Shown one piece after another: positions 33,001 to 41,152 of a stretch of 64,000 nt of DNA. The stretch comes from DASQHW01 sp038209365 (lineage in GTDB: Bacteria > Actinomycetota > Acidimicrobiia > IMCC26256 > PALSA-610). Below the pieces are notes generated by a model. That model did not search any database, was not told where the DNA came from, and was given only the letters and a program-made list of their open reading frames with translations. The translations under genes were made by a program, and so were the position numbers. Each line of letters begins with the position of its first letter. Position 1 is the first letter of the stretch. The stretch spans positions 1 through 64,000 of the forward strand of contig JBBQXS010000018.1 of the NCBI GenBank assembly GCA_038209365.1, written 5' to 3'.

Positions 33001-34484
33001 ACGCGGCCCTGCACGCGGTCCCAGACGATGCGCGGCCGCAGGCCACTGAATCGATCGGACGGGTAGCGCCCGGCGAGCAGATCCAGCGTTTCGCGGAATG
33101 CGTCTTCCGACAGCTCGGCGAAGTTCGCGCACCTGCGAACGAGCGCGTAGAGGTCGTCGACGCTCCATTCGTCGACGGCACAGGCGGCGACAATGTGCTG
33201 CGCGAGCACGTCGAGCGGGTTGCGTGGATAGCGCATCTCCTCGACGAGTCCTTCGCGCATCCGCTGCACGACGACGGCGGCTTCGAGGAGGTCGCCGCGG
33301 TATTTCGGGAAGATCTTGCCGGTGCTCGGCTCGCCGACCTGGTGGCCGGCGCGTCCGACGCGCTGCAGGCCGCGTGCAACCGATCCCGGCGACTCGACCA
33401 GCACGACCAGGTCGACAGTGCCCATGTCGATGCCGAGCTCGAGGCTGGACGTCGCGACGATCGCCTTGAGCCGGCCGGCCTTGAGCTCGGACTCCACCTG
33501 CACGCGTTGCTCGCGTGCGAGCGAGCCGTGGTGAGCGCGCACGAGCTCCTCGCCGGCGAGGTCGTTGAGGTGGGCGGCGAGCCGCTCGGCCGTGCGGCGC
33601 GCGTTGCAGAACACGATCGTCGTGCGATGCGCGCGGATCAGCTCCAGGATCCGCGGGTGCACGTACGGCCAGATGCTGCTGTTGGCCTCGGGGTTGTCGA
33701 GTCGAACCGCATGCGGGTCCGTGGGGTGAGCCCCGGGCTCGTTCATGTCGTCGACGGGCACGATCACTTCGACGTCGAGCGGCTTGCGCGAGCCGGCGTC
33801 GACGATCGTGACCGCCCGCGGACCGTGCTCGGTCTGGCCGCCGAGGAAACGCGCGATCTCGTCGAGGGGGCGTTGGGTGGCCGAGAGCCCGATCCGCTGC
33901 GGTGGCGAATCGGTGATCTCGTCGAGCCGCTCGAGCGAGAGCATCAAGTGTGCACCGCGCTTCGTCGGCGCGAGCGCGTGGATCTCGTCGACGATGACCG
34001 TTTGCACGCCGCGCAACGTCTCACGCGCGCGCGACGTCAGCATCAGGTAGAGGGACTCCGGAGTGGTGATCAGGATGTCGGGTGGGTTCCGCACGAGCTG
34101 CTGACGCTCTTTGGCCGGCGTGTCGCCCGTGCGCATCGCGACCGCCGGTGCGTCGAAGGTGGTGCCGAGTCGCTCCGCCGCAAGCGTGATCCCGGCCACC
34201 GGCGCCCGAAGGTTCTTCTCGACGTCGAAGGCCAGCGCGCGCAGCGGTGAGACGTACAGCACGCGCGTCCGGCGGTCTTTTGCCGGAACGGGGGAGTTGC
34301 CCAACCGGTCGATCGCCCACATGAACGCCGCGAGCGTCTTGCCCGAGCCGGTGGGCGCGAGCAGCAACGTGTGATCGCCGTCTGCGATTGCCGGCCACCC
34401 CTGCACCTGGGCGTCGGTCGGCGCGGCGAAACTCGTCTCGAACCAGGCCCGGACGGATGCGGAGAAACGATCCAGGGAGCTCAC
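30084..34484 (-). CDS. lhr: Lhr-type superfamily 2 ATP-dependent helicase
   Basis: This 1466-residue helicase is probably involved in DNA repair. It has Walker A APTGSGKT (about residues 41-48), DEIH box VDEIHALAPTKRG, motif III SATQRP, the second RecA domain with EHGSL-like AHHGSLAREQR and TSSLELGIDMG, and motif VI QRVGRAGHQ. A winged-helix/Lhr-core region and a long C-terminal extension follow, as in full-length Lhr of actinobacteria. The start is GTG 34484, 9 nt after TACCGT; reading further upstream would run through the divergent gene. Confidence 0.94.
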   Translation of the reverse strand: MSSLDRFSASVRAWFETSFAAPTDAQVQGWPAIADGDHTLLLAPTGSGKTLAAFMWAIDRLGNSPVPAKDRRTRVLYVSPLRALAFDVEKNLRAPVAGITLAAERLGTTFDAPAVAMRTGDTPAKERQQLVRNPPDILITTPESLYLMLTSRARETLRGVQTVIVDEIHALAPTKRGAHLMLSLERLDEITDSPPQRIGLSATQRPLDEIARFLGGQTEHGPRAVTIVDAGSRKPLDVEVIVPVDDMNEPGAHPTDPHAVRLDNPEANSSIWPYVHPRILELIRAHRTTIVFCNARRTAERLAAHLNDLAGEELVRAHHGSLAREQRVQVESELKAGRLKAIVATSSLELGIDMGTVDLVVLVESPGSVARGLQRVGRAGHQVGEPSTGKIFPKYRGDLLEAAVVVQRMREGLVEEMRYPRNPLDVLAQHIVAACAVDEWSVDDLYALVRRCANFAELSEDAFRETLDLLAGRYPSDRFSGLRPRIVWDRVQGRVRAREGAHRVAVQSGGTIPDRGLFGVFLPDGARVGELDEEMVYESRVGECFVLGASTWRIEEITVDRVVVTPAPGEPAKTPFWRGDRPGRPLELGRALGTMSRELRALPGDQAEARLAASGLDARAASNLRQYLAEQGEATGAVPDDRTIVVERFPDEIGDWRVCILTPFGSRVHAPWALAIEERLERNDLPVQVLWSDDGIILRLPESIDDVATQLLLPEPDELDDLVISRLPGTSLFASKFRENAARALLLPRRRPGERTPLWQQRQRAADLLEVASGYPSFPILLETTRECVRDIFDVPALREVLGDIRSRKVRVVPVETRRASPFAQSLLFGWIAAYMYEGDAPLAERRAAALALDRDLLRDLMGVEELRELLDPEVLAELELELQRLAPSRRARNADDLHDMLVDLGPLTIEEVRARCAPSGPAPLVAHWLDTVLAERRVIEIAGHLAAAEDAARLRDALGWAIPQGLPAAFTDPVERPLDQLVARYARTHVPFTADDVHRRLEVSIDRARDALGRLEEDGRVVLGEFRPGGVEREWCDAGVLRTLRRRSLAALRHEIEPVNAATFARFLPAWQGVGRGRRGLDALVEALEQLQGVAIPASVLERDVLPARVDGYQPAMLDELCAAGEIVWIGAGPLGADDGRVRLFFRDRVRLLAPRATTGEAPDGEIHDAIRDRLLRGGASFWPELVQAAGTADEAVVLTALWDLVWAGEVTNDTFGPLRVARRPTAVRRPSSRGRPRPGRLTRLGPPAGAGRWSLVVSLLEPAPSPTEAAHATALQLLERHGVATREGVRAEGVPGGFAGVYPVLRALEEAGRARRGWFVAGLGAAQFAMPGAVDRLRAHRNVDDDDPARVLVLAATDPAQPYGAALAWPEHSSRPARAAGAFVVLVDGACAAYVERGGKSLLTFVDVDVERWPDALVEAHKEGRLPRLTIERIDDEPARTSPHAGALRAAGFADGYKGLTLRD

Positions 34485-34493
34485 GCTTCGACC

Positions 34494-34499
34494 ACGGTA
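34494..34499 (-). promoter_or_regulatory. -10 element TACCGT for lhr
   Basis: TACCGT lies 9 nt before GTG 34484, so the leader would be at most a few nucleotides. Confidence 0.4.
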
Positions 34500-34511
34500 C
34501 CCGTCAGCTGT

Positions 34512-34517
34512 GACACT
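34512..34517 (+). promoter_or_regulatory. Candidate -10 element GACACT for the nucleotidyltransferase gene
   Basis: GACACT keeps the key A and final T of a -10 and lies exactly 6 nt before GTG 34524. Confidence 0.35.
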
Positions 34518-34523
34518 TCGGTC

Positions 34524-35291
34524 GTGGCTCATGCGTTGCCGAACGGCGCCGCGGGCGCGATCGACCGGTACCTCGACGCGGCCGACGCGGCCGTGCCCGG
34601 CTTGGTCGTCGGGCTGCACGTCGCCGGGTCCCTCGCGCTCGGCGACTACCGCCCCGAGCACAGTGACATCGACGTCGTCGCCGTCGTCGCGTGCGAACCG
34701 GATGGTGCGCAGCGCTCACTGCTTGCCGAGGTGCACCGTGTCGTCGCGACACGCGTCGACGGCCCGTACCTCACCGGCGCCGCGCTGGGAAAGGAGCCTG
34801 CCGACGTGGGGCCGGTCGCGTTCCATGTCGATGGCCGGTTCGAGCACGGCGTCTGCCACGAGGTGAGCCCGATCACGTGGGTGATCCTCGCCGAGCACGC
34901 CGTCACCGTGCGCGGCGAGTCGCCCTCCGCCTTCGGCGTCCGGGCCGATCACGACGCGGTGCGGGCATTCAGCGCCGCGAACCTCACCGGCTACTGGGCG
35001 GGATGGGCACGCACGATCTCCGGGGTGCTCGACGGCGCCGTCGACGACCACACGATGGAAGCGCAGATGCTCGAGTGGGGAGTGCTCGGCGCGGCGCGGG
35101 TGCATTGCGCGGCGAACACGGGTGACGTCATCTCGAAGCTCGACGCGGGCTCCTACGCTCGGAAGACGTTCGCCACCGACTGGCACCGCGTGATCGAGCT
35201 CGCGACGTCGAGTCGTCGCGGCGACCTCGACGAGGTCACCGTCGGCGACCTTCGCCACGCGTGCGCGTTCGTACGGTCGCTCACGGGGTGA
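34524..35291 (+). CDS. Nucleotidyltransferase-fold protein (aminoglycoside adenylyltransferase-like)
   Basis: This 255-residue protein has the polymerase-beta-type signature GSLALGDYRPEHSDID: Gly35-Ser36 and the metal-binding Asp48 and Asp50. The helical C-terminal half resembles ANT(3'')-like proteins (DUF4111). It could adenylylate a small molecule; antibiotic resistance is not implied by context. The start GTG 34524 is 39 bp from the divergent lhr start. It overlaps the convergent aminopeptidase gene by 11 bp. Confidence 0.75.
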   Translation: MAHALPNGAAGAIDRYLDAADAAVPGLVVGLHVAGSLALGDYRPEHSDIDVVAVVACEPDGAQRSLLAEVHRVVATRVDGPYLTGAALGKEPADVGPVAFHVDGRFEHGVCHEVSPITWVILAEHAVTVRGESPSAFGVRADHDAVRAFSAANLTGYWAGWARTISGVLDGAVDDHTMEAQMLEWGVLGAARVHCAANTGDVISKLDAGSYARKTFATDWHRVIELATSSRRGDLDEVTVGDLRHACAFVRSLTG

Positions 35292-37806
35292 CGAGGGCCG
35301 CAAGGGCTGCCGCCAGCCGGTCGCGCTCCCGCTCGACCGTGCGGCGATGCACACGCAGGCGATCGAGGTGCTGTTCGATCATCCGCGACGCCTCGGGTAC
35401 GGGGTGCGCGCCGAGGAACGAGATCAGGTCGGCGGAGGAGGCGTCGTCGACGAGCCATGTGGCGCCCTCGAGCATCCGCGCCAGGAGCGAACCGCTGCAG
35501 CGCGCGCGAACGGCGGTCCAGTGGTCGCGCACGAACGCCCACGCTGCCGGTCCGTGCTGTCGATTTCGCAGCGTCCGCTGCAGCAGGAACGGTGCGTTCT
35601 GCGCCTTGACCGTCTCCGAGAGCGCGAGCTCGTCCGTGCGGAGCACCAGCTGTTCGGACGGGAAGTCGCCGAGCGCGTAGAGGTACCGCAGCTGCTCTTG
35701 GGGTCCTGATCCGCTCGATCCGCGGGTTGCCCGGCGGAGGTACTCCTCGTAGTCGTCAACCGACCCGTTGCTCGCGACGATGCCGACGCAGGCAGCGGCG
35801 ACGTCCGCGTCGGCACCCTCCGGCCGGCTGACGATCTCCCGGGCGCGCGCCACGGTCTCGGGATCCCCGACGCACGCGCCGAGGAGGTTGATCACGGTGC
35901 CCCGAAGCTGCCTGGTGCGGTCGCCGTCGTCGGGCCGGGGCTGCCACCCGAGCCGCTCCGTTGTCGGTCGAACGACGCGCGCGAGCACCGAGAGGTAACA
36001 GTCGAGGGCGTCGCCTTCGACGAGGCGCGAGCCCGCGCGCAGGTACGAGCCCAGCGCCCTCCACACGACGAGCTCCTCTTCGCCCGCGAGTCGGAGCGCG
36101 GTCTCCAGGAGCTCCGCGGCAGGCGCCGCGCCGGCCAGGACCGCGGCCCACAGGTCGTCAACCAGCGCGAAGCGTTCGAGCGGTTGCAGCACACCCGCTT
36201 CCAACAATCGCTCGCGCCAGTCCTTCGGGTACGCGACCCGATAGAAGCCCTCGCCTCCGGCGTTCAGGACCACGATGGCGTCGTCGGGCACGTCGAGCGC
36301 GATGGCGTCGTCCTCGAGGAGCATCGAGCGCGTCTCCACGCGGACGCCGGTGTGCACGCGGGCAAGCACCGGGACGACATAGCGCTCGTTCCCCGTTGTG
36401 GGCTCGCATGCGAACCGCTGCTGCACCAAGCGGCCGTTGCTCGGCGTCAGCAGTGGAAAGCCCGGCTGGAAGATCCACGAGTCCATGATCCGCCGAACGG
36501 GTTGGCCGGTCGCCTCCTCCAGCGCGTCCCAGAGATCGGTCGTCTCGGTGTTCGCGTACTGATAGCGCTCCAGGTAGTGACGCACGCCGGCGCGGAACGC
36601 GTCACCGCCGAGCCATCGCTCGAGCATGCGCAGGACCGACCCACCCTTTTGATAGGTGAGTGTGTCGAACATGCCGTCGGCGTCCTCGGGGGTGCGGACC
36701 TCGTACTCGACCGTGCGCGTGCTCGGGAGCGCGTCCACGCCGAGCGCCGCCGCCCGCCCGACCGCGAAGTCGTCCCAGGTACGCCAGCGAGGCTCGTACG
36801 CGTCGGTGCCGAGGTGCTCCATGAACGTCGCGAACGCCTCGTTGAGCCAGATGCCGTTCCACCACTTCATCGTCACGAGGTCGCCGAACCACATGTGCGC
36901 GATCTCGTGGACGATCGTGAGCGCGGCGGCGGTCATCTCGTCGAGCGTGACCTGACCGCGATCGAGGAGCAGGCGGTTCTCGCGGAACGTCACGCAGCCG
37001 AGGTTCTCCATCGCTCCGAAGGAGAAGTCGGGAAGCGCGACGAGGTCACACTTCTCGCCGGGATAGGCGATGCCGTAGTAGTCGGTGAAGAAGCGGAGCG
37101 CGAAGGAACCGACGTCGAGCGCAAAGTGAGTGAGGTGAGCACGCCCCGGCACATGCGCGACGCGCACGGCCACCCCGCCTGCATCGACCGGCGCCGTCAC
37201 CTCCAGCGGCCCGACCACCCACGCCACGAGGTACGTCGACATCGGGATCGTGTCGGCGAAGGTGACGCGCGCGACGCCGTCCTGCTCGGTTCGCGCGACT
37301 TCGGGGCCGTTCGAGAGCGCGAGCAGATTCGAGTCGACGGCGAGGGTGATGCCGAACACCGCCTTGAAGTCCGGCTCGTCGAAGCACGGAAAGGCCGCGC
37401 GGGCGTGCGGTGCCTCGAACTGTGTCGCCGCGAGCACCCGCTCGATGCCGTCGTCGTCCACGAACGTGCTGCGGTAGAAGCCGAGGAGCCCGGAGCTGAT
37501 CTCGCCTCTGAACGACATCTCGAGCTGCGCCGGGCCGGTCCCGAGCGGTCGTTCGGTCGTGAGCACGATCCGCTCGAGGTCGGGTTGGTGCTCGAGCTTC
37601 GCATGCACGACCGCGCCCTGTTGCGCGACGCGCTCGACCTGCACGTCGAGGTCCTTGGCGTTCAGCACGACCATGTCGGTCGGCTCGCTCAGCTCCACGG
37701 AGATCGTGACGGAGCCGGTGAACGTGCTCGAGTCCAGGTCGGGGGCGATGGTGAGGTCGTAGCGCTGCGGGCGGACGAGGCGCGGAAGGCGGAAAGCGTC
37801 GCTCAC
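35281..37806 (-). CDS. pepN: M1 family zinc aminopeptidase (aminopeptidase N-like)
   Basis: The 841-residue peptidase removes N-terminal residues from peptides. The substrate-binding GAMEN box reads FGAMENLG. The zinc site is HEIAH (300-304) with Glu323 in WLNEAF, exactly 18 residues after the second His. The C-terminal ERAP1-like helical domain is present. Length fits actinobacterial PepN. The GTG start is 8 nt after TACGCT, so a nearly leaderless transcript is expected. Confidence 0.93.
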   Translation of the reverse strand: MSDAFRLPRLVRPQRYDLTIAPDLDSSTFTGSVTISVELSEPTDMVVLNAKDLDVQVERVAQQGAVVHAKLEHQPDLERIVLTTERPLGTGPAQLEMSFRGEISSGLLGFYRSTFVDDDGIERVLAATQFEAPHARAAFPCFDEPDFKAVFGITLAVDSNLLALSNGPEVARTEQDGVARVTFADTIPMSTYLVAWVVGPLEVTAPVDAGGVAVRVAHVPGRAHLTHFALDVGSFALRFFTDYYGIAYPGEKCDLVALPDFSFGAMENLGCVTFRENRLLLDRGQVTLDEMTAAALTIVHEIAHMWFGDLVTMKWWNGIWLNEAFATFMEHLGTDAYEPRWRTWDDFAVGRAAALGVDALPSTRTVEYEVRTPEDADGMFDTLTYQKGGSVLRMLERWLGGDAFRAGVRHYLERYQYANTETTDLWDALEEATGQPVRRIMDSWIFQPGFPLLTPSNGRLVQQRFACEPTTGNERYVVPVLARVHTGVRVETRSMLLEDDAIALDVPDDAIVVLNAGGEGFYRVAYPKDWRERLLEAGVLQPLERFALVDDLWAAVLAGAAPAAELLETALRLAGEEELVVWRALGSYLRAGSRLVEGDALDCYLSVLARVVRPTTERLGWQPRPDDGDRTRQLRGTVINLLGACVGDPETVARAREIVSRPEGADADVAAACVGIVASNGSVDDYEEYLRRATRGSSGSGPQEQLRYLYALGDFPSEQLVLRTDELALSETVKAQNAPFLLQRTLRNRQHGPAAWAFVRDHWTAVRARCSGSLLARMLEGATWLVDDASSADLISFLGAHPVPEASRMIEQHLDRLRVHRRTVERERDRLAAALAALVTP

Positions 37807-37814
37807 GAGGGGGC

Positions 37815-37820
37815 AGCGTA
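37815..37820 (-). promoter_or_regulatory. -10 element TACGCT for pepN
   Basis: TACGCT lies 8 nt before GTG 37806. Confidence 0.5.
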
Positions 37821-37858
37821 CGGGCCCCGGGACGGCAACGGGGAGAAGATCGCGCCGG

Positions 37859-37896
37859 CGGGGGCACCCAACCGGGTCAAATGCCCGCTGCCCCCG
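37859..37896. terminator. Hairpin downstream of the amidase-AtuA operon
   Basis: CGGGGGCA (37859-37866) pairs with TGCCCCCG (37889-37896), with an inner CCC/GGG. It begins 9 bp after the AtuA-like small gene. There is no U-tract on the minus strand, so termination efficiency is uncertain. Confidence 0.4.
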
Positions 37897-37905
37897 TTTG
37901 GTCGG

Positions 37906-38328
37906 TCAGTGGTCGTCCGCGGCCACTCCCGCACCAAACAGGATCGCGTCGGCCCAGGTGACGTCGGGGCGGGTGCGCCGGCGGTTCGCCATCGACGCAG
38001 GAACGTCGATCTCCATCCGTACGAGCGCGCCACCGAGGGTCTTCCCGAGACTGTCGGCGCGCAGTGATCTCGGGCCGCCGCCACCGAGCGCGCCTTGCAT
38101 CACGAAGTTGAGTGCCCGGACGTTCGCGGCTTCGTAGCGATCGACGCGCCCGGTCACCATCTCGCCGAAATGCTGCTTCACGCGCTCGGCGGTCGCTTCG
38201 CGGCGGATGAGCGCGAACGTCTCGTCGTCGTCGGCGAACAGCGCGACGTTCGCGACGTCGCCCTTGTCACCCGCCCGATAGCCGCAGAGCTCGCGGAGTG
38301 CGAGTCGAGCCACCTCGTCTTCGCTCAC
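37906..38328 (-). CDS. AtuA-related small protein (AtuA C-terminal-like domain)
   Basis: The 140-residue protein starts at GTG 38328, with GAGGAGG upstream inside the end of the preceding gene, and has the family motif LCGYRAGDKGDVANVALFA. This domain is the C-terminal part of AtuA-type proteins, encoded here as a separate gene directly after the N-terminal part (1-bp gap). The two probably form one complex. AtuA was named for acyclic terpene utilisation; the reaction is not established. Confidence 0.8.
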   Translation of the reverse strand: MSEDEVARLALRELCGYRAGDKGDVANVALFADDDETFALIRREATAERVKQHFGEMVTGRVDRYEAANVRALNFVMQGALGGGGPRSLRADSLGKTLGGALVRMEIDVPASMANRRRTRPDVTWADAILFGAGVAADDH

Positions 38329-38329
38329 G

Positions 38330-39715
38330 TCAGGCCTCCTCGACGACGACGCGCACCTCGGCATCGACCAGCTGCTTGTCGACGAGCGTCGGCCAGATCG
38401 ACAGGAGCTCGGTCGCACTTCCACCGCCGCCTCGACCCGCGCCGGTCATGCCCGCCGGCGGTGCCGAGAGCGTGAGCGGCACCAGCTCGCGTCCCACGAG
38501 TCCTGCCGTGCGCTGGTCCTCGCAACGCCACGCGACCCGCAGCACGCATTCCGGGGGTTCGCACGCGTCACGCGGGTGCACGGGGACGGTCGGTCCACCC
38601 AGCGCGTCGACGCCCCAGTACTCGACACACCACTCGTCGATCCGCAGGCCGGCCATCTCGACGCGCTTCCTGAGGATCGCGGCGGTGGCCTTGGCCTTCT
38701 CGTGCGCGTCGGGCCATGAGAACGCGACCCGGGCCTCTCCGGCCCAGCCCGCGTGTGACGCGAGCAGCAGCTTGTACGTGTCGGTCGCGGGTCGGCCGCG
38801 CACACCGGTGATGCGGACCCGATCGTCGGGGAGGTCCTCGAAGTGGGCCGACGTGAAGTCGGCGACGACGTCGGGCGCGAGGTAGCGGGCCGGGTCGTGC
38901 ACCTCGTACAGCAGCTGATGGCGCAGTGTGTCGGTGCTGACACGACCGCCGGATCCGGCCGGTTTCCAGATCACCGCGGTGCCGTCGGCGTCGACGGTTG
39001 CGATCGGGTACGGCAGGTCCCACGGATGTGGCAGCGCCCACCAGTCGCCCGAGTAATTGCCTCCCAGGCTCTGGCCCGAGCACTCCAGCAGGTGCCCGAC
39101 GAGGATGCCGGCCGCGAGCCGATCCCAGTCGTCCCACTGCCATCCGTGCGCATGTGCGCACGCGGCGAGGAACAGCGACGCGTCCGCGACGCGGCCGGTG
39201 ATCACCACATCGGCGCCCTCGGCGAGCGCCTGCACGATCGGCCGTGCGCCGAGGTAGGCGGCCGCGAACAGCGCGGGCGCGGGGAACTGCGAGAACGGCT
39301 CGCCGGTGTCGAGGTGCGCGAACGCCTGGCCCTGCCCGTCGTGCAGCTTCGCAAGGCGTGCCGTCACGTCGTCGCCGACGACGGTGGCGATCTTGATCCC
39401 GGTGATCCCGAGCTGCTTCGCGGTGTCCATCGCCACGCGTCCGGCTGCCGTGGGGTTTATGCCGCCCGCGTTCGTGATCACCTTCGTCTCGCCGGCAGCG
39501 ACGAACGGCAACGCGCGTGCGAGGTACAGCGGGAGGTCGCGCGTGTAGCCCCGCGCTTCGTCCCGCTGCCGGTCCTTCTGCAGGATCGCGAGCGTCAACT
39601 CGGCGAGCGCCTCGAGGCAGAGATAGTCGACGCCTTCGCCGAGGAGCGCGTCGACCGCTGCAGGCGTGTCGCCGTAGAACCCTTGACCGCCGGCGACCCT
39701 GATCGCGTCAGACAT
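38330..39715 (-). CDS. AtuA family protein (DUF1446)
   Basis: This 461-residue protein has the family N-terminus with GGQGFYGD, then CLEALAELTLAI, TNAGGINP and the VVITGRVADASLFLA block. It is the large partner of the small protein at 37906. The ATG overlaps the end of the amidase gene by 8 bp. Two amidases upstream on the same strand suggest a catabolic operon for an amide or terpenoid-like compound, which is inference only. Confidence 0.85.
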   Translation of the reverse strand: MSDAIRVAGGQGFYGDTPAAVDALLGEGVDYLCLEALAELTLAILQKDRQRDEARGYTRDLPLYLARALPFVAAGETKVITNAGGINPTAAGRVAMDTAKQLGITGIKIATVVGDDVTARLAKLHDGQGQAFAHLDTGEPFSQFPAPALFAAAYLGARPIVQALAEGADVVITGRVADASLFLAACAHAHGWQWDDWDRLAAGILVGHLLECSGQSLGGNYSGDWWALPHPWDLPYPIATVDADGTAVIWKPAGSGGRVSTDTLRHQLLYEVHDPARYLAPDVVADFTSAHFEDLPDDRVRITGVRGRPATDTYKLLLASHAGWAGEARVAFSWPDAHEKAKATAAILRKRVEMAGLRIDEWCVEYWGVDALGGPTVPVHPRDACEPPECVLRVAWRCEDQRTAGLVGRELVPLTLSAPPAGMTGAGRGGGGSATELLSIWPTLVDKQLVDAEVRVVVEEA

Positions 39716-41141
39716 GCACGGGTGGGATTCGGTCGGCCCAGGGCCGCGCCTGCTCGAGCTGCGACGCGACGCGCAACAGCACGTCCTCGCGTCCGTAGGC
39801 GGCTTGCAGGTGCGAGCCGATCGGGAGCCCGTCGGCGTTCCAGTACAGCGGCAGCGAGATCGCGGGCTGGCCGGTCATGTTGGCGAGCGGCGTGAATGGC
39901 ACGAACGTGCCGGCGCGGATGAACCCGAGCATCGGCTCCTCGGGTGTCTGGAACGTGCCGAGCGGCGCCGGCGGCTCGCCGAGCGTCGGGGTGAGCAAGA
40001 GGTCGTAGCCGGACGCGTGCCACTGCGCGACCTTGCGCCCCAGCTCCACCGCCGCGTGCTTGGCGTCGATGTAGTCGGGCGCGCTCACCGACCGTCCGAT
40101 CTCGGCGAGCGTCCACGTGAGCGGCTCCACGTCCTCGGCGCTGACTTCCCGACCGACCTTCCGCTCCCAGTAGCGGATGTTGTACACGAGGTTCGCGGCC
40201 CAGAGCATGGTGAAGTGGTTGATGAGCGCGCTGTCGACGAGAGCGGGCGGGAAGGTCTCTTCAACGGTGTGCCCGAGCGATTCCAACAGCTCCGCGGTCT
40301 CGCGCGCCGCGGTGACACAGTCGGCATGGATCTCGCCGGTCTCGAGCGGGTTGTGCGTGAGCAGTCCGATGCGGAGCTTGCCGGGCGATGCGCCGACCTC
40401 TTCGGCATAGAGACGCGCCGGGACGGGCGCGCAGACGGTGTCGCCGGTTGCGGCGCCCTGCAAGGCGTCGAGCACTCCCGCGGTATCGCGCACGCTGCGC
40501 GTCACGCACAGCTCGACAGGGAGGAGATCGTCGACCACGCTGAAGTCCGGCATGAGCGACGTGCGCCCGCGCGACGGTTTCAGCCCGACGAGGCCGCAAC
40601 AGCTGGCCGGGATCCGGATCGAACCGCCGCCGTCGTTCGCGTGGCCGACCGGCACGACGCCGGACGCGACCGCCGCGGCCGAACCACCGCTCGAACCGCC
40701 GGTCGTACGTCCGGTATCCCACGGGTTGCGGGTCGGTCCGTATGCGAGCGGTTCGGTGGTCGGCACGAGACCGAGCTCCGGCGTGTTCGTGCGGCCGATG
40801 CACACGAAGCCGGCGTCCAGGTATCGCTGCGCGAGTGCGTCGGTGTGGTCGGAGCGCCAGTTCGCGTCGCGCAGGAACTTCATGCCTTCGTGGATCGGGT
40901 CACCTTCGATGGCGGCGAACAGATCCTTCAACACCAGCGGCACGCCACGGAAGGGGCCATCGGGCAGCGCGCCGCGAGCCCGTGCTCGTGCCTGGTCGTA
41001 GAGCGGATGAATGATGGCGTGCAACTCGCCGTTGACCTTCTCGGCGCGCGCGATGGCGTCGTCGACGAGCTCGAGCGGCGAGGCGTCGCCCTTCCGCACC
41101 AGCTCGGCTAGCGCGGTCGCGTCGAGGTACGAGTCGGCCAT
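39708..41141 (-). CDS. Amidase-signature family hydrolase
   Basis: This 477-residue amidase has the Ser-cisSer-Lys triad regions VLKDLF, GGSSGGSAA and NDGGGSIRIP. It is a tandem paralogue of the gene at 41153 with matching blocks throughout. ATG 41141 is preferred over the adjacent ATG 41144 because of its spacing to AAGGAG. It lies 11 bp downstream of the first amidase gene. The substrate is unknown; GatA function is excluded by the separate gatCA locus. Confidence 0.9.
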   Translation of the reverse strand: MADSYLDATALAELVRKGDASPLELVDDAIARAEKVNGELHAIIHPLYDQARARARGALPDGPFRGVPLVLKDLFAAIEGDPIHEGMKFLRDANWRSDHTDALAQRYLDAGFVCIGRTNTPELGLVPTTEPLAYGPTRNPWDTGRTTGGSSGGSAAAVASGVVPVGHANDGGGSIRIPASCCGLVGLKPSRGRTSLMPDFSVVDDLLPVELCVTRSVRDTAGVLDALQGAATGDTVCAPVPARLYAEEVGASPGKLRIGLLTHNPLETGEIHADCVTAARETAELLESLGHTVEETFPPALVDSALINHFTMLWAANLVYNIRYWERKVGREVSAEDVEPLTWTLAEIGRSVSAPDYIDAKHAAVELGRKVAQWHASGYDLLLTPTLGEPPAPLGTFQTPEEPMLGFIRAGTFVPFTPLANMTGQPAISLPLYWNADGLPIGSHLQAAYGREDVLLRVASQLEQARPWADRIPPVHV

Positions 41142-41152
41142 CATTCTCCTTG